From positions 1-64,000 of the forward strand of contig NZ_QHJH01000005.1 in assembly GCF_003947455.1 (NCBI RefSeq): a DNA stretch of 64,000 bases, written 5' to 3'. A program made the translations under genes and the position numbers. This document shows positions 22,696 to 32,190 of the stretch, piece after piece. The notes below the pieces were generated by a model, which saw nothing but the letters and a program-made list of their open reading frames with translations, was not told the DNA's origin and ran no database searches. The DNA is from Streptomyces sp. WAC 04229 (GTDB taxonomy: Bacteria > Actinomycetota > Actinomycetes > Streptomycetales > Streptomycetaceae). The stretch's first letter is position 1; each line of letters begins with the position of its first letter.

Positions 22696-25600
22696 ATGAG
22701 TGACGGCACCACTGAGGTCGGGACGACGGCGCAGGAGGTGGCGGAACTGCTCCGGGCCGGCGCCGTCCTGCCGCCGGGCACCACCGGGGGCGGCGACCGG
22801 GCGGTACCCGTGTTCACGCGGGCCTACCGGCATCCGGGCCTCGACGGCCGGACCGTCGTGCGGCTGATCGCCGAGGACCCGTCCGGCGAGACCGGCGCAC
22901 CCTTCCTCGGACTCAGGCCCGAGGGCGAACCGGTTGAGGTCGGCGTCGGGCAGCACCGGGCCATGGGCTTCCCCGAATGGATCCTGGTCCGGCACCCCTC
23001 GGACGGCCAGCTGGCCATGTCCCTGGTCGAGGAGATGAACAGGGTCGCGCGGACGGTGCGCTCCCGCGCCAAGAGGGCACGCGCCACGTACGAGTCGATC
23101 GGCGAGCGCCTCGCCGGTTCCGTGCCGCACTTCCTGCCGACCTTCTACGAGGAGGCCGGCCGGGTGTTCCTGGCCGCCGGGGAGCGGTCGTACGCCGCCC
23201 AGATGTTCGTCAACGCGCGCAAGGCCGAGACGGCACACGCGCTGCCGTTCGACGAGGCCCGCATGGACGCGGTGTTCCTGGAGTTCGCCCTGGCCGACGC
23301 CGTGCCGACCAAGGTCCTCTCCGGTTACGCCAAGGGCCTGTCCTCCCGGGTGCCGGCCGCGACGGCGTTCCGGCACCTGCGCGCTCTGTTCACGCGGCTC
23401 GCGGCGCACGGTCTGCCGCCGTCCAGCCCGGGCGCGGCCGACCTGCGCCGCCTGGCGAAAGCGGCCGCCGGCGGGAAGGCGCGGGCGGAGGAGATGGCCT
23501 ACCTGCGCGAGATGCTGTCGCTGCCCGGCACCGTCAAGGCACCGCCCGGCTGGTGGAAGGCCCACCGGGCCGCGCTCCTTGAACTGGCCGGGCGGGAGCC
23601 CGCCGTCCGCGGCACCCTGCTGGGACTGCTGCCCGTGGGGTGGGAGCAGGAGGACCTGCCCCAGTGGCTGGAGCTGCTGGAGAAGTCCGGCGCCACCGCC
23701 GGGCTCTGCGACGCCGCACGGCCCGCCGAGGAGCGTTCCCCCGACGGCACGGCCGGCTGGGTGCGCAGGTTCCTCGCACTGTGCGGCGCCGACAGCCGGT
23801 CCCTGGCCCCGGCGGAGCTGTATCCGCTCGTCGACCGCATCGCCGACCCACTCCGCTCCGAACTCCGGGCCTCCGGCGCCATGTTGCCGCCTCCGGTCGG
23901 CGACGTAGACCTCCTCGACCAGCTCCTCGCCCTGCGGATACCCGTCGCGGCCCCCGACGACCACCCGGGCCTCGGCCTGAAGGGCTGGGCGGCCCGCGAC
24001 GAGCGCCGTGACCTGCGCGCCCTGGCGGCCGACCCGCGTTTCCGCGCGGCCTTCCGGGCGGGCTGTCCCGACCACGAGCTGACGGACAAGGACCGGCGCA
24101 CCGTCACCACCCTCGCCGAGTCGCCCGGCGGCCGCCCCATGCTGGCCGAGTGGGTGGCCGGGGCCAGCCGCCGCTACCTCACGGCCGAACTGGGTGGATT
24201 CACCGGCTACCTGGAGCCCCTCACGACCCTGAGATGGCTGCCCGGCGAGGTCCTGGCCACCGCCGAGCAGTCCGTACGCGAAGCGCTGGCCACCGGCATG
24301 GCCCCGGCCCTCGCGCGCACCCTGCGCACCGGCATCCTGGACGAACTGGGCTGGCCCGCCTGGGACGAGGCGGTCGGCTCGCCCGAATCCCCGGAGGCGG
24401 CGCGCAAGACGATGGTGGGTGAGGCGTGGCCCCAGCTGATCGTCCTCAAGGGCGACCACGCCCGGGTGATCGACGCGGAGGGCACGGTACTCAGCCACGA
24501 ACTGCGCCTCCCGGACAACGGCGACCGCTGGCATCCCGACGTCCGCTACGTGGACGGCGGCCTGCTCGTCACCTGGTACTCGTTCTCCACGTCCAGCTCG
24601 CACGGCTACTGGCACGACGGCGACCCCTCGGCACCGACGGCGGTGGACGGCGACGCCCGCTACTCCCAGGCCTGCCAGGCCGACGGGAGCGGCGGGAGCG
24701 GCGGGGGCAACGGCATGCCGCCCGCCTCCCTCCCGCTCCCGGAGGGCGGCCGGACCACCGGCCACGGCATCCTGCGGCGCGGCGACACCCACGTCCCGTT
24801 CGGGCGGCCGGTGATCGGCGACGGCACCTCGTACTGGGTGTGGAACAAGGACTGGTCCGACGAGACAAACAGCGCCTGGCACGCGTACGACCCGTACGCC
24901 GACGCGGCGGGTGAGCGCGCCGTGCCGGACTGGTTCGCCCAGGGGCTGCGTGCCGCGCCGGCGGGCAGCACCCTCGGCACCGCCTGGCTGCTGCCCGCCC
25001 CCAGCGCGGTGCCGGGCCCGGTGGGCGCCCCGGTGGACGGACTGCTCGGCTGGCGGGTGATCATGCTGCCCGACGGTTCGCGGCGGGGCGAGGACCTGGC
25101 CGGGCGGTCGGTCGTCGTACCGCCCGGCGTGGGCAAGGACCCGGAGCACGCGCTGGTCTTCCCCGGCGCCGACCGGCCGGTGACCGTGCTGCGGTGGTCG
25201 GGCACCGACATCCGGCTGCTCGACGGCGACGGCAAGGTCCTCGCCGAGGTCACGCGCGGCCACACGGCCGGCCCGTTCAGCGCGGGCACCGCCCTGCTGC
25301 CGCCCCTGCGCTACTGGCATCTGCTCCAGCCCCGCGACCCGCAGGGCTCCGCCGCACTGCGCCAGGTCCGCGAGGACACCGCTGCCGAACTGCTCGCGGC
25401 GGCCCTCGCGGAGACACCCGGGGACGAGTCCGACGACCGGGACGTGCTGCCCGGCCTGGTCCGCGGCCTGCTGCCGCGAGTCGGCCACGAGGCGCTGCGC
25501 GCGGGCATCGCCGGAGTGACGCGGTACGCCGCCGAGTTGCAGCGCGTCCTGGACGAGGCGCGCGCCCGGCTCGACGCCGCCGTGGCGGGCGACACCCCGC

Positions 25601-27714
25601 GGGAGGAGCCGGCCCCCGTCGGCGACCTGCTGCTGGCATCCGCGTTGAACGGCGTCGGCCTCACCGACGGCGAGCGCCGCTGGTACTTCGACTTCGACCA
25701 CCACCTCTTCGGACTGCCGGGCCTGCTCGGCCCGTCCACGCGGGGCAAGGCCGAACCGGTACCCGAGGGCCGGGTCCGTCCCGACCCGGCCCGGCAGCCG
25801 TCGCTCGAGCGCCTCAACGCACTGGCCCTGCCCCACCTCCCGGCCGTCGTCGCCCTGCGGGCCGGCACCGAGGTCACCGTGCCGGAACACCGGGAGGCAC
25901 TGGAGGCGTTCCTCGCGGAACTGGACGCGCGGCACCTCACGGAACTGGACCCGGACCACTGGCGCCGTGTCCGCCTGTGCCTGGACGGCGGCCTGCTCAC
26001 CGGGCCCGACGCCGTGCGGGGACCCATCAGGGCCACCGTGCTCGACCTGGCCGACGGCGCGTTCCTCGTCTTCCCCGACCGCTGGTACCAGTTCGTCCAG
26101 GAGTACGGCGCGCACGAGATCCCGGGCCGGCACTACGGCGCCCTCCACCACGACCCGGCCGGCAGGTTCGAGACACCCGCGCCGTACATCCCGGTCGCCC
26201 AGGAACCGTTCGTGCCGGAGCCGGCCCGGGCGTCGGGCTGGGCCGCCGCCTTCCGCGCCACGCTCGCGGAACGCGGTCCCGCGCCCTGGTACCCGGCGGC
26301 CGCCGAGGAGTTCGCCCGGCTCACCGGCGTCACCCCGACCATGGCCCGGCTGGTGGTCGCCGGCCTGCCCCTGATCGACGACGTACGGCAGGCCGTGCCC
26401 TCCGCGACGCTGAAGGCCATCGGAGTGAGATCGGCCGACGCCCGCGTGGCCAAGGAGGAGCTGAGGGGCCTCGACGCGGGCGCCCGACAGGCCGTCGTGG
26501 CGGCGCTGCTGCCCACCGACCCGTCCCGGCTGTGGACCCACGGCCCGGACGCCGTCCGCGCGGCCGGGGTCTGGAACGAGCGGCTGGGCAGCCGCACCCC
26601 CGTCCCCGAGGAGGTGGTGCACGACGCGGCCCGCACCGTGGAGGCGGTGGGCTGGGCGCCGGCCGCCGCGCTGCGCGGCTTCGTCGACCCGGCCACCGAA
26701 CCCCGGCTGACCCAGGACCTGACCTGGAGCTTCGGCCGCTACTACCTGCAATCGGCCGAACGGACACCCGGTTTCGACGGAGAGGTCCTCAAGGGCGCGG
26801 TGGCGATGGCCGCGTGGCTCGCCCACCGGCTCCCGTCCGGCGACCCGGTCCGCGCCGTCCTGCCCGGCGTACTGACCGCGCTGCGCGCCAGGCTGGCCGC
26901 TCCCGGGCTGCTGATCGGCCTGGACCGGAAGGCCGACTGGCAGGCGTTCCGGCGAGCCGCGGGCCAACCGGCGGAGACCGGACCGGACTTCGTCCGCTAC
27001 GGCGCCGTCGTGCTGGGCACCGAGCGGCTGGAGTCCGCGCCCGTGCCCGCCCTCCGCCCGGCGCTGCTCGACGCGGCCGGACACGACGCGCACCTGGCGG
27101 CACTGTCAGGCGGCGGACGACCCAACGCGCAGGAGACCGCCCTGCGTCTGGTCCACGACGGCCCGTTCGCCGAACTGCTCGCCGACCCCGGGGACCCGGT
27201 GGCCGGCGAGCGCGACCAGGACGGCCTCTGGTGGCCGCAGGACCCGGCCCGGTCCGTGCCCGATCTGGTCGCCGAGGTGGCCGCACGGCACGGCATCGGC
27301 GAGGACGCCGCCGTCCTCTACCTGATGCTGCTCGCCATGCCGGACCCCACCGACCGCAACACCGCGCGCTGGACCGGCTGGGGCGCCCGGCGGGGCGGCA
27401 CCGCCCGGCTGCGGGCCGCCCGCGCCGAACTCGCGGCCACCGACCTCGTACTGGAGGGCAGCCGCGCCAAGGCCGGACGCTCGCTGTTCCTGCCCGGCGG
27501 GTGGACCCGGCTCGCCGGTCCGCACCTCCCGCTGGAGCGGTGGAAGCTGCCGCTGTACGGCCTGCTCGACGGCGAGTCGCCCGTCCTGGGCGTCGTCGTC
27601 CCCGCCCGGCCCGTGGCCGACGTGTACCGCGAGGCGTGGCGGCGGGTCGTGGCCGGGCAGGGACCGCGGCCGGAGGACATGGAGGTGCCGCGACCGCGCG
27701 GGCGCCGGCGCTGA
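22696..27714 (+). CDS. very large protein (1672 aa), partner of the DUF4132 protein
   Basis: One of the largest genes in the window. Residues about 1-500 are helical and Leu/Ala-rich with a basic segment 'RVARTVRSRAKRARATYES'. Residues about 570-870 are rich in Trp, Gly and Asp ('VTWYSFSTSSSHGYWHDGD', 'GTSYWVWNKDW', 'GWRVIMLPDGSRRGEDLAG', 'FPGADRPVTVLRWSGTD'), suggesting a beta-propeller. Residues 880-1672 are again helical. No Walker motif, signal peptide or membrane segment is visible, so it is probably cytosolic. The helical/propeller layout is reminiscent of the propeller partners in MoxR-VWA ternary systems, but no MoxR or VWA gene is here. ATG 22696 follows GAGAAAGG. Confidence 0.7.
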   Translation: MSDGTTEVGTTAQEVAELLRAGAVLPPGTTGGGDRAVPVFTRAYRHPGLDGRTVVRLIAEDPSGETGAPFLGLRPEGEPVEVGVGQHRAMGFPEWILVRHPSDGQLAMSLVEEMNRVARTVRSRAKRARATYESIGERLAGSVPHFLPTFYEEAGRVFLAAGERSYAAQMFVNARKAETAHALPFDEARMDAVFLEFALADAVPTKVLSGYAKGLSSRVPAATAFRHLRALFTRLAAHGLPPSSPGAADLRRLAKAAAGGKARAEEMAYLREMLSLPGTVKAPPGWWKAHRAALLELAGREPAVRGTLLGLLPVGWEQEDLPQWLELLEKSGATAGLCDAARPAEERSPDGTAGWVRRFLALCGADSRSLAPAELYPLVDRIADPLRSELRASGAMLPPPVGDVDLLDQLLALRIPVAAPDDHPGLGLKGWAARDERRDLRALAADPRFRAAFRAGCPDHELTDKDRRTVTTLAESPGGRPMLAEWVAGASRRYLTAELGGFTGYLEPLTTLRWLPGEVLATAEQSVREALATGMAPALARTLRTGILDELGWPAWDEAVGSPESPEAARKTMVGEAWPQLIVLKGDHARVIDAEGTVLSHELRLPDNGDRWHPDVRYVDGGLLVTWYSFSTSSSHGYWHDGDPSAPTAVDGDARYSQACQADGSGGSGGGNGMPPASLPLPEGGRTTGHGILRRGDTHVPFGRPVIGDGTSYWVWNKDWSDETNSAWHAYDPYADAAGERAVPDWFAQGLRAAPAGSTLGTAWLLPAPSAVPGPVGAPVDGLLGWRVIMLPDGSRRGEDLAGRSVVVPPGVGKDPEHALVFPGADRPVTVLRWSGTDIRLLDGDGKVLAEVTRGHTAGPFSAGTALLPPLRYWHLLQPRDPQGSAALRQVREDTAAELLAAALAETPGDESDDRDVLPGLVRGLLPRVGHEALRAGIAGVTRYAAELQRVLDEARARLDAAVAGDTPREEPAPVGDLLLASALNGVGLTDGERRWYFDFDHHLFGLPGLLGPSTRGKAEPVPEGRVRPDPARQPSLERLNALALPHLPAVVALRAGTEVTVPEHREALEAFLAELDARHLTELDPDHWRRVRLCLDGGLLTGPDAVRGPIRATVLDLADGAFLVFPDRWYQFVQEYGAHEIPGRHYGALHHDPAGRFETPAPYIPVAQEPFVPEPARASGWAAAFRATLAERGPAPWYPAAAEEFARLTGVTPTMARLVVAGLPLIDDVRQAVPSATLKAIGVRSADARVAKEELRGLDAGARQAVVAALLPTDPSRLWTHGPDAVRAAGVWNERLGSRTPVPEEVVHDAARTVEAVGWAPAAALRGFVDPATEPRLTQDLTWSFGRYYLQSAERTPGFDGEVLKGAVAMAAWLAHRLPSGDPVRAVLPGVLTALRARLAAPGLLIGLDRKADWQAFRRAAGQPAETGPDFVRYGAVVLGTERLESAPVPALRPALLDAAGHDAHLAALSGGGRPNAQETALRLVHDGPFAELLADPGDPVAGERDQDGLWWPQDPARSVPDLVAEVAARHGIGEDAAVLYLMLLAMPDPTDRNTARWTGWGARRGGTARLRAARAELAATDLVLEGSRAKAGRSLFLPGGWTRLAGPHLPLERWKLPLYGLLDGESPVLGVVVPARPVADVYREAWRRVVAGQGPRPEDMEVPRPRGRRR

Positions 27715-27744
27715 GGTGAGCCGGGGCGCTGCCGCCGACCGGCG

Positions 27745-29028
27745 TCAGCGCTCCAGCTCCTTGTGCGCCGTCTCCGGCAGCCGCAGGTACACCAGCGAGG
27801 AGAGCAGGCACAGGACGGCGACGTACCAGGGGAACAGACCGGAATGGCCCAGGTCCTTGAAGAGCGTGCCCACGTAGGGTGCCGTGCCGCCGAAGAGGGC
27901 GACCGTGAGCGAGTAGGGGAAGCCGATCCCGGCCGCCCGCACCCGGGGCGGGAAGATCTCGGCGTTGACCGCGGCGCTGATGGAGGTGAAGCCGGTCAGC
28001 AGGATCATCCCGGCGCACTGCACCAGCAGCAGGACGGCGAAGGAGTCCCGCAGGGCGTGCAGCAGCCCCACGCTCAGCAGGGCGAACCCCAGGCCGAAGA
28101 AGAGCAGCAGGGGGCGGCGTCCGAAGCGGTCGGAGAGCATGCCGCCCACCGGCTGGAGCAGCGCGAAGAAGGCCAGTGAGATGGTGCCCGCGAGCAGCGC
28201 GTCCGACTTGGCGAGTCCCGTGTTGAGTTCGGCGTAGGTCGGCAGGTACGACGTCCAGGTGTAGTAGGCGATGGTGCCGCCCGCCGTGATGCCGCAGATC
28301 AGCAGCGACTCGCGCGGATGGCGGCGCAGCGCCTCGAACAGGCCGGGGCGCGGGGCCTGCCGCTGCTCCTCGCTGCGGGTCTCCCGCGCGCCCTGCCGGA
28401 TCCAGAAGCCGACCAGACTGAGCGCCGCCCCGAGGACGAAGGGGACGCGCCAGCCCCAGCCGTTCATCCGCTCCTCGCTCAGCGAGTTCACCAGCACCGT
28501 CGCGACACCGGAGGCGACGAGCTGCCCGGCCGTCGTCGAGACGTACTGGAAGCTGGAGAACAGGCCGCGCCGCCCCGGTCCCGCCGACTCCACCAGGAAG
28601 GTCGTCGAGGCCGCGAACTCGCCGCCCACCGAGAGCCCCTGGAGCAGCCGTGCGACCACCAGCACCACCGGGGCCAGCACACCGGCCGCCGCGTAGGTCG
28701 GAGTCAGGCCGACCAGCAGGCTGCTGCCGCCCATCAGCAGGATGGTGACGGTCAGCGCGGCCCGCCGTCCGCGCCGGTCGGCGATCGCGCCCATCAGCAG
28801 CCCGCCCACGGGCCGCATGAAGAAGCCCACGGCGAACACCGCGAACGTCGACAGCAGCGGCACCAGCGAGTTGTCCGCGCTCTCGGGAAAGACCTGGTCG
28901 GCGATGTAGGTGGCCAGGAAGGTGTACGCGTACCAGTCGTACCACTCCACGGCGTTGCCCACCGAGGCGGCGAGGAGCTGGCGGACGGGCCGTCGGGCCG
29001 GGGGTGCTTCCGTGTGCATGCCTGTCAT
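27745..29028 (-). CDS. MHS-family MFS transporter (metabolite/H+ symporter)
   Basis: A 427-residue protein with about twelve membrane helices. It opens with 'VGNAVEWYDWYAYTF', the hallmark of metabolite:H+ symporters such as ProP, KgtP and ShiA, and has 'DRRGRR' and 'DRFGRRP' in the loops after helices 2 and 8. 'GLSVGGEFAAS' is another family mark. Likely substrates are organic acids, betaines or aromatic acids. ATG 29028 or ATG 29019 could be the start. It diverges from the phospholipase C gene; uptake of a released head group such as choline or betaine is an attractive but unproven link. Confidence 0.85.
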   Translation of the reverse strand: MTGMHTEAPPARRPVRQLLAASVGNAVEWYDWYAYTFLATYIADQVFPESADNSLVPLLSTFAVFAVGFFMRPVGGLLMGAIADRRGRRAALTVTILLMGGSSLLVGLTPTYAAAGVLAPVVLVVARLLQGLSVGGEFAASTTFLVESAGPGRRGLFSSFQYVSTTAGQLVASGVATVLVNSLSEERMNGWGWRVPFVLGAALSLVGFWIRQGARETRSEEQRQAPRPGLFEALRRHPRESLLICGITAGGTIAYYTWTSYLPTYAELNTGLAKSDALLAGTISLAFFALLQPVGGMLSDRFGRRPLLLFFGLGFALLSVGLLHALRDSFAVLLLVQCAGMILLTGFTSISAAVNAEIFPPRVRAAGIGFPYSLTVALFGGTAPYVGTLFKDLGHSGLFPWYVAVLCLLSSLVYLRLPETAHKELER

Positions 29029-29211
29029 GATCGCGACCATCCCCGGGTGACCGGCCCGGCACACCTCGCGTACCGGCGACTTTCACACCAGCGCCACCGG
29101 ACCCTTCCCTGACGTTTGCTGCTCCTGGAACACTCCTTTCGCGCGCAATCCGTCATCATCCGGCACCGTCCCGGCCGGTTGCCCCCCCGAGGCGAGAGGT
29201 CTCCCACCCCC

Positions 29212-31266
29212 ATGCCAGACGTCAACCGCCGCAGGTTCCTCCAACTCGCGGGCGCCACCTCCGCGTTCAGTGCGCTGTCCGCGAGCATCGAGCGGGCCGC
29301 GGCGCTCCCGGCGAACCACCGTTCGGGGACGATCGAGGATGTCGAGCACATCGTCGTCCTGATGCAGGAGAACCGTTCCTTCGACCACTACTTCGGCAAG
29401 CTGCGCGGTGTCCGCGGCTTCGGCGACCCGCATCCGGTGACGCTGGGCAGCGGCCGGTCGGTGTGGCACCAGCCGGGCAGCGACGGCAAGGAGGTGCTGC
29501 CTTTCCACCCGGAGGCCGACGACCTCGGCATGCAGTTCCTCGAAGGGCTCCCGCACGGCTGGTCCGACGGCCAGGACGCCTACCACGACGCGAAGTACGA
29601 CCGGTGGCTGCCGGCCAAGGGCACCACCACCATGGCGTACCTGACCCGCGAGGACATCCCCTTCCACTACGCGCTCGCCGACACCTTCACCGTGTGCGAC
29701 GCCTACCACTGCTCCTTCATCGGCTCCACCGACCCCAACCGCTACTACCTGTGGTCGGGCCACACGGGCAACGACGGCACCGGCGGCGGCCCGGTCCTCG
29801 GCAACGACGAACTGGGCTACGACTGGACCACGTACCCCGAGCGGCTGGAGGCGGCCGGGATCTCCTGGAAGATCTACCAGGACATCGGCGACGGCCTGGA
29901 CGCGGCCGGCCACTGGGGCTGGATCGACGACGCCTACCGCGGCAACTACGGCGACAACTCGCTGCTCTACTTCAACAAGTACCGCAACGCGAAGCCCGGC
30001 GACCCCCTGTACGACAAGGCGCGCACCGGCACCGACGCGAAGAGCGGCGAGGGGTACTTCGACCGGCTCCGCGCCGACGCCAAGGCCGACCGGCTGCCGA
30101 AGGTCTCCTGGATCGCCGCGCCCGAGGCGTTCTCCGAGCACTCCAACTGGCCGTCGAACTACGGCGCCTGGTACATCTCCCAGGTCCTGGACGCGCTCAC
30201 CGCCAACCCGGCGGTCTGGGCGAAGACCGCGCTGTTCATCACGTACGACGAGAACGACGGCTTCTTCGACCACCTGGTGCCGCCGCTGCCGCCGAAGTCC
30301 GCCGCGCAGGGCCGGTCCACCGTCGACGTCTCCCTCGACGTCTTCCAGGGCAGCGCCGGCCACCGCGAGGGCTTCTACGGGCTCGGCCCGCGCGTGCCCA
30401 TGCTGGTCGTCTCGCCCTGGAGCAAGGGGGGATACGTCTGCTCCGAGACCTTCGACCACACCTCGGTCATCCGGTTCATGGAACGCCGCTTCGGTGTGCG
30501 CGAACCCCAGATCTCGCCGTGGCGGCGCGCCATCTGCGGTGACCTGACCAGCGCCTTCGACTTCTCGCGCAAGGACAGCCGCCCGGCCGCCCTGCCGGAC
30601 ACCGACGCCTACGAGCCGCCGGACCGCGAACGCCACCCCGACTACCGCCCGACGCCGCCCGCGGACCCGGACATGCCCCGGCAGGAGCGCGGCCGGCGCC
30701 CCACCCGCCCGCTGCGCTACGCCCCGCACGTGGACGGCGCCGTGGACGCCGCGGCCGGGAAGTTCACGCTCACCTTCGCCTCCGGCGCCGCGGCCGGTGC
30801 CGCCTTCCTCATCACCTCCGGCAACCGCACCGACGGCCCCTGGACGTACACCACCGAGGCCGGCAAGTCCCTCGCGGACACCTGGAACTCGGCGTACTCG
30901 AAGGGCTCCTACGACCTGACCGTGCACGGCCCCAACGGCTTCCTGCGCGTCTTCAAGGGCCCCAACAAGACCGCGGGACCCGAGGTCACCGCCCGGCACA
31001 CCGGCGACGACGTCCGGCTGACCCTCACCAACGGCGGGACCTCGGTGGTCCGGCTGAAGGTCGAGAACGCGTACGGCGGCCGGAGCAAGACCCTCACCGT
31101 GCGTCCCGGCACCACCGCGCGCCACACCGTCGACCTGGAGCGGAGCGGGCGCTGGTACGACCTGACCGTCACCTCCGACTCCGACCCGGCGTTCCTGCGC
31201 CGCTTCTGCGGGCACGTGGAGAACGGCCGCCCCGGGGTGAGCGACCCGGCCCTCGTCACGGACTGA
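29212..31266 (+). CDS. Tat-exported phosphocholine-type phospholipase C
   Basis: A 684-residue secreted enzyme. The N-terminus 'NRRRFLQLAGATSAFSALSA' is a twin-arginine signal. The catalytic domain of the non-haemolytic phospholipase C/acid phosphatase family begins with 'VVLMQENRSFDHYFG' and includes 'STDPNRYYLWSGHTG', 'TYDENDGFFDH' and 'FDHTSVIRFMERRFG'. Two C-terminal beta domains of this family follow (about 500-590 and 600-684). It should hydrolyse phospholipids outside the cell. ATG 29212 has a purine run GAGAGG 12 nt upstream. The stop is 13 bp from the end of a convergent gene. Confidence 0.9.
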   Translation: MPDVNRRRFLQLAGATSAFSALSASIERAAALPANHRSGTIEDVEHIVVLMQENRSFDHYFGKLRGVRGFGDPHPVTLGSGRSVWHQPGSDGKEVLPFHPEADDLGMQFLEGLPHGWSDGQDAYHDAKYDRWLPAKGTTTMAYLTREDIPFHYALADTFTVCDAYHCSFIGSTDPNRYYLWSGHTGNDGTGGGPVLGNDELGYDWTTYPERLEAAGISWKIYQDIGDGLDAAGHWGWIDDAYRGNYGDNSLLYFNKYRNAKPGDPLYDKARTGTDAKSGEGYFDRLRADAKADRLPKVSWIAAPEAFSEHSNWPSNYGAWYISQVLDALTANPAVWAKTALFITYDENDGFFDHLVPPLPPKSAAQGRSTVDVSLDVFQGSAGHREGFYGLGPRVPMLVVSPWSKGGYVCSETFDHTSVIRFMERRFGVREPQISPWRRAICGDLTSAFDFSRKDSRPAALPDTDAYEPPDRERHPDYRPTPPADPDMPRQERGRRPTRPLRYAPHVDGAVDAAAGKFTLTFASGAAAGAAFLITSGNRTDGPWTYTTEAGKSLADTWNSAYSKGSYDLTVHGPNGFLRVFKGPNKTAGPEVTARHTGDDVRLTLTNGGTSVVRLKVENAYGGRSKTLTVRPGTTARHTVDLERSGRWYDLTVTSDSDPAFLRRFCGHVENGRPGVSDPALVTD

Positions 31267-31271
31267 CGACG

Positions 31272-31321
31272 GCCGGCCTCAGAGCCGGCTGAGGTGCCCC
31301 GGCCCCGGCTGCCGGGGCACC
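31272..31321 (+). terminator. hairpins ending the phospholipase C transcript
   Basis: Just after the phospholipase stop are a short stem-loop (CCTCAG/CTGAGG, 31277-31294) and a strong one (GGTGCCCCGG at 31293-31302 with CCGGGGCACC at 31312-31321, 9-nt loop). They lie within the last codons of the convergent EamA gene. Confidence 0.65.
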
Positions 31322-32190
31322 AGTGTCGCCGCCGCCTCCGGCACGGGGGCCGCGGCACGGGTGTCGGGCGGGTGTGGCGCCGCGCGGCTCAGGTGGATCA
31401 CGCCCCAGGCGGCCAGCGCCGCGCCGGTCAGGGCGAGGACTATGCCGCCCGGCCCGCCGCGCAGCCGCTCGCCGAGCAGGGAGAGCCCGATCACCGCGGC
31501 GGCCACCGGATTGGCCAGCGTCACCACGGCGAGGGGGGCGCCCAGGCCGCCCCGGTAGGCGGTCTGCGACAGCAGCAGGCCGCCCGCCGCGAAGGCCGCC
31601 ACCAGCACCGCCACCCCGATGACCTGCACGCTGAGCAGGGGATCAGAGCGGTCCGTGACGGCGACCGTGACCGTCTGGGTGAGCGCCGAGGCGACGCCGG
31701 AGGCGATGCCGGACCCCGTCGCGTGCCGCAGCCCCGGCCGGGTGCCGGGCCAGGCCAGCACGCCGATCAGCGCCGCCGTCGCGCCGGACACCGCCAGCGC
31801 CTCGGCCACGCTCAGGGAGTCGTCGGGCGCCGGCCCCGACGCCGTGAGCAGCAGCGCGCCCAGTCCCAGCAGGGTCAGCCCGGTGCCCCGCCACTCCACG
31901 GCGCTCACTCGCCGGCCCGCCAGCCGCGCCCCGAGGGGCACCGCCGCGACCAGGGTGAGCGCCCCGAGCGGTTGCACCACGGTGAGGGGCCCGTACCGCA
32001 GCGCCACGACGTGCAGCAGGGCGGCCGACGCGTTGAGCGCGACCGACCACCACCAGGCACCGGACGCCAGCAGCCGGAGCGCCCCCGCCCCGGCGCCGCG
32101 CCTGGCCAGCCGCTCCTGGGCGACGGCCGCGGCGGCGTAGGCGCACGCGGAGACCAGGGACAGCAGGACGGCGACGAGAGCGGCGTTCAC
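31279..32190 (-). CDS. EamA/DMT-family membrane transporter
   Basis: A 303-residue, mostly hydrophobic protein with about nine to ten helices and the duplicated EamA pattern ('LTVVQPLGALTLVAAVPLGA' in the first half, 'APLAVVTLANPVAAAVIGLSLLGE' in the second). Such proteins export or import small metabolites. GTG 32190 overlaps the PAP2 stop as GTGA, so the two are coupled. Substrate unknown. Confidence 0.8.
   Translation of the reverse strand: MNAALVAVLLSLVSACAYAAAAVAQERLARRGAGAGALRLLASGAWWWSVALNASAALLHVVALRYGPLTVVQPLGALTLVAAVPLGARLAGRRVSAVEWRGTGLTLLGLGALLLTASGPAPDDSLSVAEALAVSGATAALIGVLAWPGTRPGLRHATGSGIASGVASALTQTVTVAVTDRSDPLLSVQVIGVAVLVAAFAAGGLLLSQTAYRGGLGAPLAVVTLANPVAAAVIGLSLLGERLRGGPGGIVLALTGAALAAWGVIHLSRAAPHPPDTRAAAPVPEAAATLVPRQPGPGHLSRL

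Noticed and set aside
22492..27093. Minus-strand open frame of more than 1500 codons opposite the giant gene
   Set aside because: It is antisense to a gene with clear protein character. Its translation is Gly/Arg/Val-rich with no domain, as expected from GC-rich third-position bias.
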